A stretch of 6,296 nt of DNA from an uncultured Lachnospiraceae bacterium (GCA_945485625.1 CALYSH010000092.1:1-6296); one strand, 5' to 3'; positions 1 through 5,904 are shown, numbered from the stretch's first letter. Numbers and translations: made by a program. Notes: a model not told the origin generated them from the sequence alone.

Positions 1-21
1 CTCTTCGTTGAGTCTTAACAG

Positions 22-92
22 CAGGGGAAGAGGGGATCGAACCCCCGTTAACGGTTTTGGAGACCGCCGCACTACCGCTGTACTATTCCCCT
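22..92 (-). tRNA. tRNA-Trp (anticodon CCA)
   Basis: A complete cloverleaf folds on the minus strand. The acceptor stem is AGGGGAA (92-86) with TTCCCCT (29-23), followed by a G discriminator base at 22, the bacterial tryptophan identity base. The D stem is GTAC/GTGC with a short 7-base loop. The anticodon stem is GCGGT/ACCGT around the loop CTCCAAA, giving anticodon CCA, which reads UGG. The variable loop is TAAC, and the T stem encloses the canonical loop TTCGATC. The 3' CCA is not encoded (GCT follows the acceptor stem) and must be added after transcription. The gene has its own promoter just upstream. In many Firmicutes a tRNA-Trp gene precedes secE-nusG, so those genes may lie beyond the left edge; that is inference. 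Confidence 0.97.
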
Positions 93-114
93 ATTTTGTC
101 AACCGACGAATAGA

Positions 115-143
115 ATAATAGCACAGATATGTCAAATAAGCAA
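115..143 (-). promoter_or_regulatory. Sigma-A promoter of tRNA-Trp, extended -10
   Basis: Read on the minus strand, the -35 box is TTGCTT (143-138), the spacer is 17 bases and the -10 box is TATTAT (120-115). TGC directly before the -10 box makes an extended -10 element. Transcription should start near 108, leaving a leader of about 16 bases before the tRNA. A TTGACA at 135-130 is only 9 bases from the -10 box and cannot be its -35 partner. Confidence 0.7.
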
Positions 144-145
144 GC

Positions 146-172
146 AAAAAATTGACAAATCGTCAATTTTTT
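146..172 (-). terminator. AT-rich intrinsic terminator after the DUF3592-like gene
   Basis: This is a perfect 11-bp inverted repeat (AAAAAATTGAC / GTCAATTTTTT) with a 5-base loop. It lies 35 bases past the stop of the membrane-protein gene and ends in a T run on the minus strand. Only two pairs are G-C and the U tract forms part of the stem, so termination may be incomplete. The symmetry means it could also act on the plus strand, but no plus-strand gene is seen here. It ends just upstream of the tRNA-Trp -35 box, so it separates two transcription units. Confidence 0.6.
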
Positions 173-207
173 TCGAAACCTATCTTCTGTCATCACAGGT
201 TTTCTCT

Positions 208-933
208 TTAGGTGTAATCTACAATCTTCCTGTTTGATGAAGAAGGAGAGGCTTCATCCACACAAACACAATATCTGCTGTAATCGTTTCCATCTACAAA
301 AACCTTGATTTCTGAGCCAATAGGGAACTGCGGGGAAGGATCCGACCAGAGATTCTGACTCTTAAATCGATAAGTCACATCCCCATAAGGATCTTCATAC
401 AGACAATAAATAACAAAAGGATGTCTTCCGTTTACGGTGAGGGTGGCATTGTATCCGATACTTTCCACCTTTGCATACAAGGGTTTGCCGGTCTGAAGCA
501 GCTGCTTTCTCATCTTATCCTTCTTTATTAAAGAGATAAGAGGGATACCGCCAATCAAAAAGAATACCAGACCCATTCCGCCCAAAATCGCCACCAGGAG
601 AAGCTCTCCTCCCTTGGAACGAACTTTATGCGGGTTATTCCGGTCGCATAACAGTTCAATCTGTTTTCCCTCATACATATCACCGGAATAGTAATTCAGA
701 TGAACACCCTTGAAATATTCTCCCTGATACTCATAGCTTACATAAACGGAATGGCTGTAATCACCATCGGAATCGCGATGAGTCTCAATCCGGTCGATGA
801 CCGCCGTCACCGGATCCGCGTTCTGTTTGAACTGTATCTGCACACATACCATGGCGATTGCAACAATCAGGAAAATTGCTCCCACAATGGCAAACACGCC
901 AAATAAAATTTTTTCCGTAAAATCCTTTTTCAT
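208..933 (-). CDS. DUF3592-like two-helix membrane protein
   Basis: This is a 241-residue protein of unknown function. A short Lys-rich N-terminus (MKKDFTEK) precedes a transmembrane helix at about residues 9-32. A polar, Tyr-rich segment (36-108) follows, then a second helix (about 110-136) and a Lys-rich cytoplasmic edge, then a second soluble segment (about 147-228). By the positive-inside rule the first soluble segment faces outward and the second faces the cytoplasm. Both segments share the pattern of DUF3592 proteins: an AxVxxI strand, an aromatic strand with Tyr before a Gly turn, then P/G-x-I-x-V-x-x-D. The protein may therefore be an internal duplication across the membrane. Its start lies 8 bases past the radA stop, and its Shine-Dalgarno sequence overlaps that stop, so the two genes are probably translated together. 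No catalytic motif is visible. DUF3592 membership is by pattern recognition only. Confidence 0.85.
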   Translation of the reverse strand: MKKDFTEKILFGVFAIVGAIFLIVAIAMVCVQIQFKQNADPVTAVIDRIETHRDSDGDYSHSVYVSYEYQGEYFKGVHLNYYSGDMYEGKQIELLCDRNNPHKVRSKGGELLLVAILGGMGLVFFLIGGIPLISLIKKDKMRKQLLQTGKPLYAKVESIGYNATLTVNGRHPFVIYCLYEDPYGDVTYRFKSQNLWSDPSPQFPIGSEIKVFVDGNDYSRYCVCVDEASPSSSNRKIVDYT

Positions 934-935
934 AG

Positions 936-943
936 CCCCTCCT
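936..943 (-). promoter_or_regulatory. RBS of the DUF3592-like gene, overlapping the radA stop
   Basis: AGGAGGGG on the minus strand lies 2-4 bases before the ATG at 933. Its first two bases (AG) are the last two of the radA stop codon TAG (944-942). This arrangement favours re-initiation by ribosomes finishing radA. Confidence 0.75.
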
Positions 944-2318
944 AAAACAATGCATCCATGGCTTCCTGTACAGAATTCACACGGATAATCTTTATTTTGT
1001 CAGTGGATTGAATCTCCTTTGCGCAGGCCGCCGGAATCACACAAGTGGTAAAACCCAGTTTTTCCGCCTCCTGTACACGTAGCTTCGCCATGCTTACCGC
1101 GCGAACCTCGCCGCTTAAGCCCACTTCACCGAATGCCATAAGTCCCGCATCCAGCGCCACATTCCGGAAACTGGACAAAATCGCCAGAATCACGCCCAAA
1201 TCAATGGCAGGTTCCTGGATTTTCATACCGCCTGTAATATTAACATATGCATCACAGCCGGACAATTGCAATCCGGAACGCTTTTCCAATACTGCCAGCA
1301 ACAGATTGACCCGGTTAAAATCGGTTCCTGTTGTCTGCCTTCTGGGAATACCGAAATTGCTGTGACACACCAATGCCTGTATCTCTACCAGCAATGGTCT
1401 GGTTCCCTCCATAGAGCAGGATACCACGGAACCGCTGGCATGCTCAGGCCTTCCGGTGAGCATATATTCCGATGCGTTCTGCACCTGTGCCAGTCCGTCC
1501 TCCCGCATTTCAAACACACCAATTTCGTTGGTGGAGCCAAATCGGTTCTTCACACCACGTAAAATGCGATAGGATGCGTGTCTGTCCCCTTCAAAATATA
1601 ACACAGTATCCACCATATGCTCCAACACTCTGGGGCCGGCCACCGTTCCTTCCTTGGTTACATGCCCGACAATAAAAACAGAAACCGGAATTCCCTTGGC
1701 CAGCTGCAATAACGTAGCTGTGGCTTCCCGCACCTGGGATACGCTGCCCGGTGCCGCCGATACGCTGTCGCTGTACATGGTCTGGATGGAATCAATCACC
1801 ACAACCTCCGGCTTCATATCCCGTATGGTATCTGCAATCAGATCCAATTCGGTTTCACACAGCAAAAGCATACTGTCTGAAAACTCTCCAAGTCTCTGTG
1901 CCCTCATTTTAATCTGGGTCAGGGATTCCTCTCCGGATATGTACAAAATCTTTCGCTTCATCGCTGCCAGGTTTCTGCAGACCTGAAGCAAAAGAGTGGA
2001 TTTACCGATACCGGGATCTCCTCCCACCAATGTAAGCGATCCCTGCACAATACCACCGCCCAGAACTCTGTCCAGCTCCTCTAACCCGGTGGATATTTTA
2101 TTTTCTTCCCGGATAACCACATCCCGTAGAACACAGGGCTTTAGCCGCTCACTTCGCATCTTCAACTGTCCCGCAGATTGTTTCAGCTCCGCACGACTGA
2201 CCGTCTCTTCCACGAAGGTGTTCCATTCCCTGCACCCCGGACACTGTCCCATCCATTTCGAGGACTCATAACCACAATTCTGGCAATAAAATACGGATGT
2301 TGTCTTTCCCTTTGCCAT
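942..2318 (-). CDS. radA: DNA repair protein RadA (Sms)
   Basis: RadA is a RecA-like ATPase that helps branch migration and processing of recombination intermediates. The protein is full length (458 residues from this start). An N-terminal C4 zinc finger has Cys12, Cys15, Cys26 and Cys29. The RecA-like core has Walker A GGDPGIGKST (99-108) and Walker B VVVIDS (172-177). The RadA-specific KNRFG motif is at 257-261. A Lon-protease-like C-terminal domain (about 285-458) includes the FGEVGLSGEVR stretch typical of the family. I chose the ATG at 2318 because family members typically begin MAKGKT. In-frame GTG (2327) and TTG (2342) codons lie upstream, and the only good Shine-Dalgarno sequence (2337-2332) is 13 bases from the ATG, so the true start is uncertain by a few residues. 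A hairpin separates radA from the preceding gene. The expected Bacillus neighbour disA is absent; a DUF3592-like gene follows instead. Confidence 0.96.
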   Translation of the reverse strand: MAKGKTTSVFYCQNCGYESSKWMGQCPGCREWNTFVEETVSRAELKQSAGQLKMRSERLKPCVLRDVVIREENKISTGLEELDRVLGGGIVQGSLTLVGGDPGIGKSTLLLQVCRNLAAMKRKILYISGEESLTQIKMRAQRLGEFSDSMLLLCETELDLIADTIRDMKPEVVVIDSIQTMYSDSVSAAPGSVSQVREATATLLQLAKGIPVSVFIVGHVTKEGTVAGPRVLEHMVDTVLYFEGDRHASYRILRGVKNRFGSTNEIGVFEMREDGLAQVQNASEYMLTGRPEHASGSVVSCSMEGTRPLLVEIQALVCHSNFGIPRRQTTGTDFNRVNLLLAVLEKRSGLQLSGCDAYVNITGGMKIQEPAIDLGVILAILSSFRNVALDAGLMAFGEVGLSGEVRAVSMAKLRVQEAEKLGFTTCVIPAACAKEIQSTDKIKIIRVNSVQEAMDALF

Positions 2319-2331
2319 TCTACACACTTTT

Positions 2332-2337
2332 CTCCTT
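2332..2337 (-). promoter_or_regulatory. Shine-Dalgarno sequence of radA, oddly spaced
   Basis: AAGGAG on the minus strand is 4 bases before an in-frame GTG (2327) and 13 bases before the ATG (2318) that matches the family start. Neither spacing is ideal, which leaves the radA start open. The sequence begins only 8 bases after the upstream hairpin ends. Confidence 0.55.
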
Positions 2338-2340
2338 AAC

Positions 2341-2363
2341 AAAAGGGCCGTCTTTCGACGGCC
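2341..2363 (-). terminator. GAAA-loop hairpin between the 137-residue gene and radA
   Basis: On the minus strand, GGCCGTC-GAAA-GACGGCC (2363-2346) forms a perfect 7-bp GC-rich stem with a GNRA tetraloop. It is followed by C and then only four Ts before GTTAAGGAG. It begins 6 bases after the preceding stop codon. It looks like a weak intrinsic terminator or an attenuator that reduces read-through into radA. It could also serve only to stabilise the upstream message or to shape access to the radA ribosome binding site. Confidence 0.65.
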
Positions 2364-2369
2364 TGTCTG

Positions 2370-2783
2370 TTACGCCTGAATTACTTTTACAGCTACCTCT
2401 TTGTTTTCAGATAGCTCAACACTGATACTCAGCTTCCCGCTCAATCCTGTGTTCATAATACCCACACTTTCATCGTCGATGAACACTTCATATGCGGTTT
2501 CATCCTTTAACCCTACTGTAATCTGGGCATCCTGTGCACCCTCCACCAGGAAGCTTACACCGTCTTCCTTCTCAGAAAAATGCAACACGCTGGTTCCGGG
2601 TACGGATTCATATAAAAATCCTCCGTTCTTTTCCAGCTTTGTAATCTCATTGTAGGTCTTTACTTTCAGCAAATCCCCGGCACTCTTAAAGTCCTCAAGC
2701 TTTGCCTTAGAAGCCAGTTTGTGATTACCAAAACTAACTGTACCGTCTGCTTCATTTCGAAGTAATTCCTCTACTACTGCCAT
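2370..2783 (-). CDS. Conserved hypothetical protein, predicted beta-rich, cytoplasmic
   Basis: This 137-residue protein has no signal peptide or membrane helix and no motif I can assign to an enzyme. The N-terminal part (1-60) contains a charged, partly helical segment (KAKLEDFKSAGDLLKVKTY). The C-terminal part (about 65-137) alternates hydrophobic and polar residues like a small beta-sandwich: SFLVEGAQDAQITVGL, YEVFIDDESVGIMNTG, GKLSISVELSENKEVAVKV. That pattern resembles all-beta accessory domains at the C-termini of carbohydrate-active enzymes, but there is no catalytic domain here. I recall related Lachnospiraceae proteins being labelled 'endosialidase'; nothing in this sequence supports that activity. 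The start is well supported by AGGAGG (2797-2792) 8 bases before the ATG. The gene sits between clpC and radA and appears to have its own extended -10 promoter, so its expression may be independent of the clpC operon. Function is unknown. Confidence 0.88.
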   Translation of the reverse strand: MAVVEELLRNEADGTVSFGNHKLASKAKLEDFKSAGDLLKVKTYNEITKLEKNGGFLYESVPGTSVLHFSEKEDGVSFLVEGAQDAQITVGLKDETAYEVFIDDESVGIMNTGLSGKLSISVELSENKEVAVKVIQA

Positions 2784-2813
2784 CTGTCCGCCCTCCTGCG
2801 TAATTGTAGCTTT

Positions 2814-2842
2814 AGTATACCATAAAGCACTGTTTTTTTCTA
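2814..2842 (-). promoter_or_regulatory. Extended -10 promoter of the 137-residue gene
   Basis: On the minus strand the -10 box is TATACT (2819-2814), preceded by TGG, giving an extended -10 element. The -35 region is poor: TAGAAA (2842-2837) sits at 17 bases, while a better TTGTAG (2845-2840) would need a 20-base spacer. Extended -10 promoters tolerate a weak -35, so this is plausible. The start of transcription would fall near 2807, about 24 bases before the ATG. It lies in the 99-base gap after clpC. Confidence 0.6.
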
Positions 2843-2882
2843 CAATTTTTTACTCGAAAGTCCATCTTAAGCCTCCCGGACT

Positions 2883-5342
2883 TCACTCCGTTTCTCCGGC
2901 TTTTTTCTTCTTTGTGAATACCACCCTGCCGCCCTTATAGCCTGCGGTTACCACATCTCCGGGTTGTATTTTCTTCTCCAGTATTTCTTCTGCCAGTGCA
3001 TCCTCCACCACGGACTGCAATGCTCTCTTTAACGGTCTCGCCCCCATCTTTTTGTCTGCATACTTTTCTGCAAGATGCTCCTTCAGTGCGGGACTGACGG
3101 TTAGAGTAATACCCATCTGTTCCCTGCATCTCTTACACAGACCGGTTGCAAGAAGAGTGACAATGCTTCTCATGTTTTCATCATTCAACTGATGGAATAC
3201 AATAATATCATCAATTCGGTTCAGAAATTCCGGCTTAAAGGAATGCTTGATTTCCTCCAGAACGGAAGACTTCATTTTTTCATAATCCCTTGCTTCATTC
3301 TTCTCTGCGGCAAAGCCAAGATTTTTGGGATCCACAATCCGTTGTGCACCTGCATTGGAAGTCATGATAAGCACTGTGTTCTTAAAGCTGACCTTCCGTC
3401 CCTTGGAGTCCGTAATATGTCCATCATCCAATACCTGCAAAAGCACATTAAACACATCGGGATGTGCCTTCTCCACCTCATCGAACAATACAACGGAATA
3501 GGGATTTCTGCGCACCTTTTCCGATAACTGACCGCCCTCATCAAAGCCCACATACCCGGGAGGCGAACCAATCATCTTGGAAACCGAATGACTCTCCATA
3601 TACTCCGACATATCCACACGAATCATGGCATCCTGGGAACCAAACATGGCCTCCGCAAGTGCCTTGCTCAGTTCTGTCTTTCCTACGCCGGTGGGACCTA
3701 AAAACAGAAAGGAGCCGATGGGGCGATTGGGATCCTTTAAACCCACCCGACCACGACGCATTGCCCTGGCTACGGCCTTTACCGCTTCCTCCTGCCCAAT
3801 CACTCTCTTGTGCAGGATACTTTCCAGCTTTAACAGCCGTTCACTTTCCTTCTCTTCCAGTCTTGTGACGGGAATCTTTGTCCACCTTGCCACCACATTG
3901 GCAATATCCTCTTCCCCAACCACGTAATACTTATTCTGCTCCATAGCTTCGCGGCGCTTCACCATGCGGTCATATTTCTGAATCAGTTCTTTTTGTTTGT
4001 TCTTTATTTCAACAGCCTGGGAAAATACTTCCATACGGATGGAACGCTCGATCTGCTCATCCATCTTCTGAATTTGTGCCTGCAGTTCCTTCTGTTTCTC
4101 CGGCACCTCACGAACACGAAGTCTCACTCCTGCAGAGGCTTCATCAATTAAGTCAATGGCCTTATCCGGGAGGTTCCGATCATTGATATAGCGGTCGGAC
4201 AGGCGTACTGCCGCCTCCACCGCCTCATCGGTGATCCGCACCTGATGATGTTCCTCATAACGGTTTTTGATTCCCTCCAGGATGCGAACCGCCTCTTCCG
4301 GAGTAGGTTCTTCCACATTCACCGGTTGAAATCTTCTCTCCAAAGCAGCGTCCTTTTCAATATGCTTGCGATACTCTGATATTGTGGTAGCTCCGATTAA
4401 CTGAAGCTCTCCTCTTGCCAAGGACGGTTTTAGAATATTGGAGGCATCAATCGCGCCTTCCGCTCCCCCCGCACCAATCAGCGTATGCAGCTCATCCAAA
4501 AACAATATGATATTCCCGGCATCCGTTACCTCGCGAATCAGACGTTTGATACGCTCTTCAAACTCACCTCGATATTTGCTTCCTGCCACCATACCGGACA
4601 AATCCAGCGTCAGAACCCGCTTATCCAGCACCGTAAAGGGAACTTCTCCGGAAACGATTCTTTGTGCCAGTCCCTCCACCACGGCAGTCTTTCCTACACC
4701 GGGCTCTCCAATCAGACAGGGATTGTTCTTGGTTCGTCTGCTGAGGATCTGAATCACCCTCTGAATCTCGTCCTCTCTTCCGATTACCGGATCCAGCTTG
4801 CCTTCTCTGGCCAATGCTGTCAAATCCCTGCTATACTGCTCCAGGGTGGAAGCCTTTTGTTTTCCGGCGCCTCTTCGACCCAGATCTTCCTTATAGAGAT
4901 TACCGTCCTGTCCGATGGCCTGCAAAACCTCCACATACAACTTCTGGGTGTTCACCCCCATGGTATTCAGCAGGCGAAGCGCAACATTCTCTCCCTCTTT
5001 GATAATCGCCAGCAGCAAATGCTCCGTACCGGTTTCGCTCTGTCCAAAACGGCTTGCCAGGGCATGCGCTTCCTCCATAATCTTACGGGCTCTGGGGGAA
5101 TATCCTTCCCTCTCTGCCACCGGTGCTCCGCTTTCAAAGGCAATCAGCTCCTGAATTAATTCGCGAAGCCTTTCGAATTCCACACCATTGTTCTCAAGGG
5201 CCTTTGCCGCAACACCATCTTTCTCCTTCACCAGTCCCACCAGAATATGTTCTGTTCCGATGTACCCCTGCTTCATGCTTCTGGCAAATCTGGCTGCCAG
5301 TGAAAGCACTTCTTTTGCATTATCCGTAAATCTTGGCTGCAT
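2883..5342 (-). CDS. clpC: ATP-dependent Clp protease ATP-binding subunit ClpC
   Basis: ClpC is a hexameric AAA+ unfoldase that feeds proteins into ClpP. It is full length at 819 residues. The N-domain (about 1-145) has the two-fold repeat with GTEH at 29-32 and 105-108. The first AAA+ module has Walker A GEPGVGKT (212-219), Walker B ILFLDE (279-284) and arginine finger ALERRF (333-338). The coiled UVR/M domain (about 415-470) includes F440, in the place of the Bacillus ClpC residue that contacts adaptors. The second AAA+ module has Walker A GPTGVGKT (549-556), Walker B VVLFDE (617-622), a ClpP-binding LGF loop (675-677) and sensor-2 GARPLKRA (767-774). The protein ends in a basic KKKK stretch. 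The ATG overlaps the regulator's TAA by one base (TAATG), with GGAGGT 8 bases upstream. CtsR, McsA and McsB genes are not adjacent, unlike in Bacillus. All key residues look intact, so it should be active. Confidence 0.97.
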   Translation of the reverse strand: MQPRFTDNAKEVLSLAARFARSMKQGYIGTEHILVGLVKEKDGVAAKALENNGVEFERLRELIQELIAFESGAPVAEREGYSPRARKIMEEAHALASRFGQSETGTEHLLLAIIKEGENVALRLLNTMGVNTQKLYVEVLQAIGQDGNLYKEDLGRRGAGKQKASTLEQYSRDLTALAREGKLDPVIGREDEIQRVIQILSRRTKNNPCLIGEPGVGKTAVVEGLAQRIVSGEVPFTVLDKRVLTLDLSGMVAGSKYRGEFEERIKRLIREVTDAGNIILFLDELHTLIGAGGAEGAIDASNILKPSLARGELQLIGATTISEYRKHIEKDAALERRFQPVNVEEPTPEEAVRILEGIKNRYEEHHQVRITDEAVEAAVRLSDRYINDRNLPDKAIDLIDEASAGVRLRVREVPEKQKELQAQIQKMDEQIERSIRMEVFSQAVEIKNKQKELIQKYDRMVKRREAMEQNKYYVVGEEDIANVVARWTKIPVTRLEEKESERLLKLESILHKRVIGQEEAVKAVARAMRRGRVGLKDPNRPIGSFLFLGPTGVGKTELSKALAEAMFGSQDAMIRVDMSEYMESHSVSKMIGSPPGYVGFDEGGQLSEKVRRNPYSVVLFDEVEKAHPDVFNVLLQVLDDGHITDSKGRKVSFKNTVLIMTSNAGAQRIVDPKNLGFAAEKNEARDYEKMKSSVLEEIKHSFKPEFLNRIDDIIVFHQLNDENMRSIVTLLATGLCKRCREQMGITLTVSPALKEHLAEKYADKKMGARPLKRALQSVVEDALAEEILEKKIQPGDVVTAGYKGGRVVFTKKKKAGETE

Positions 5343-5725
5343 TAATTCAGACCTCCATTGTTATAATCATCATAAATTTCATCTATCAGCTCGTGTATTT
5401 CCTCTCTGGAAATATTCTTGCAGCTGCTTTTTGCAAGCAGCACCTTTAATTCCCTTCGCACCTCTTCCATGGCTTGAATCCGATCCGTATCCAGCGCAAT
5501 CACTGCACCTCTTCTGCGGTCCACCTTTACATAGCCTTCCTGTTTCAACACCGTATATGCTTTATTCACCGTATGCATATTGATACCGATGGTATCTGCC
5601 AGTTGTCTTACACTCGGCAGGGAATCTCCCTCATGGAACTGAGCAGTGGCGATTCCCATAATAATCTGATTGCGGAGCTGCAAATACAGTGCTTCCCCAC
5701 TGTTAAAATCAATTTCAATAATCAT
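5342..5725 (-). CDS. GntR-family transcriptional regulator, YtrA type
   Basis: This 127-residue DNA-binding regulator has an N-terminal winged helix-turn-helix of GntR type (about 10-77). It shows LPSVRQLADTIGINMHTVNKAY (36-57, split here as LPSVRQLADT plus the recognition helix INMHTVNKAY) and a basic wing (RRRGAVIA, 70-77). The remaining 50 residues (78-127) are two short charged helices, the size typical of YtrA-type GntR proteins, which lack a large ligand-binding domain. The start is fixed by AAAGGAGG (5739-5732) 6 bases before the ATG. It is the first gene of the clpC transcript, and its stop overlaps the clpC start. A 21-bp dyad over its -10 box suggests autorepression and hence repression of clpC. 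YtrA relatives usually control ABC transporters, so control of a Clp ATPase is inferred from position only. The inducer is unknown. Confidence 0.93.
   Translation of the reverse strand: MIIEIDFNSGEALYLQLRNQIIMGIATAQFHEGDSLPSVRQLADTIGINMHTVNKAYTVLKQEGYVKVDRRRGAVIALDTDRIQAMEEVRRELKVLLAKSSCKNISREEIHELIDEIYDDYNNGGLN
5351..5356 (-). promoter_or_regulatory. RBS of clpC, inside the end of the GntR gene
   Basis: GGAGGT on the minus strand lies 8 bases before the clpC ATG. It encodes the Gly-Gly near the C-terminus of the regulator (NNGGLN). With the TAATG overlap it indicates coupled translation of the repressor and ClpC. Confidence 0.8.
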
Positions 5726-5778
5726 TTACAGCCTCCTTTCCAACGCCACATTTCTTCACTCCCATAATTCCGGCATCT

Positions 5779-5799
5779 TGTTATATCAATATTATAACA
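5779..5799. promoter_or_regulatory. Candidate GntR operator: 21-bp dyad over the -10 box
   Basis: TGTTATA and TATAACA form perfect 7-bp half-sites around a 7-base centre. The dyad covers the -10 box and probably the transcription start of the regulator-clpC operon, where a bound dimer would block RNA polymerase. Its being the binding site of the adjacent GntR protein is inference. Because it is AT-rich, part of the symmetry could be chance. Confidence 0.5.
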
Positions 5800-5817
5800 G
5801 TACAATTTGGCTGTCAA
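5789..5817 (-). promoter_or_regulatory. Sigma-A promoter of the GntR-clpC operon
   Basis: On the minus strand a consensus -35 TTGACA (5817-5812) is followed after 17 bases by TAATAT (5794-5789). An overlapping consensus TATAAT (5796-5791), preceded by TGT as an extended -10, gives a 15-base spacer instead. Either choice places the start near 5782-5785 and leaves a leader of about 58 bases. No CtsR heptad repeat and no CIRCE element are present. Confidence 0.75.
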
Positions 5818-5850
5818 TCAAAGTGGTAAAAAGTTTACAAGAATTTAATA

Positions 5851-5878
5851 GGCCGCTAAGAGTTGTCTCTTAACGGCC
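5851..5878 (-). terminator. Terminator-like hairpin after the PQGQR-repeat gene
   Basis: On the minus strand, GGCCGTTAAGAG pairs with CTCTTAGCGGCC over 12 bp (one G-U) with the loop ACAA. It lies 26 bases past the stop at 5905. The following tract (TATTAAATTCTTG) is AU-rich but interrupted, so the terminator may be leaky. It lies 33 bases before the -35 box of the next operon, which marks the unit boundary. Confidence 0.72.
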
Positions 5879-5904
5879 CGGGAGTTCATTCATATGCGAA
5901 TGTT

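Noticed and set aside
130..135. TTGACA (minus strand) as the -35 box of the tRNA-Trp promoter
   Set aside because: It is only 9 bases from the -10 TATTAT. TTGCTT at 143-138 gives the correct 17-base spacer.
176..202. Inverted repeat AAACCT/AGGTTT past the DUF3592-like gene
   Set aside because: It has only 6 bp around a 15-base loop and no U run of its own. The 146-172 hairpin is the better terminator.
2370..2783. Assignment of the 137-residue protein as an endosialidase
   Set aside because: It has no catalytic domain, no secretion signal and no sialidase motif. The recalled label for relatives is not supported by the residues.
2858..2883. Inverted repeat AAGTCC/GGACTT after clpC as a clpC terminator
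   Set aside because: It has a 6-bp stem with a 14-base loop, it overlaps the clpC stop, and A-rich rather than T-rich sequence follows on the minus strand. Read-through from clpC into the 137-residue gene therefore remains possible.
4485..5159. Long plus-strand open frame of 224 codons opposite clpC
   Set aside because: It lies wholly antisense to an intact, highly conserved clpC N-terminal region and has no Shine-Dalgarno sequence or recognisable domain. The same applies to the other plus-strand frames opposite radA and clpC.
5740..5850. CtsR heptad repeats or a CIRCE element upstream of the clpC operon
   Set aside because: No GGTCAAA tandem or TTAGCACTC/GAGTGCTAA palindrome is present on either strand. 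The only clear symmetry is the TGTTATA/TATAACA dyad.
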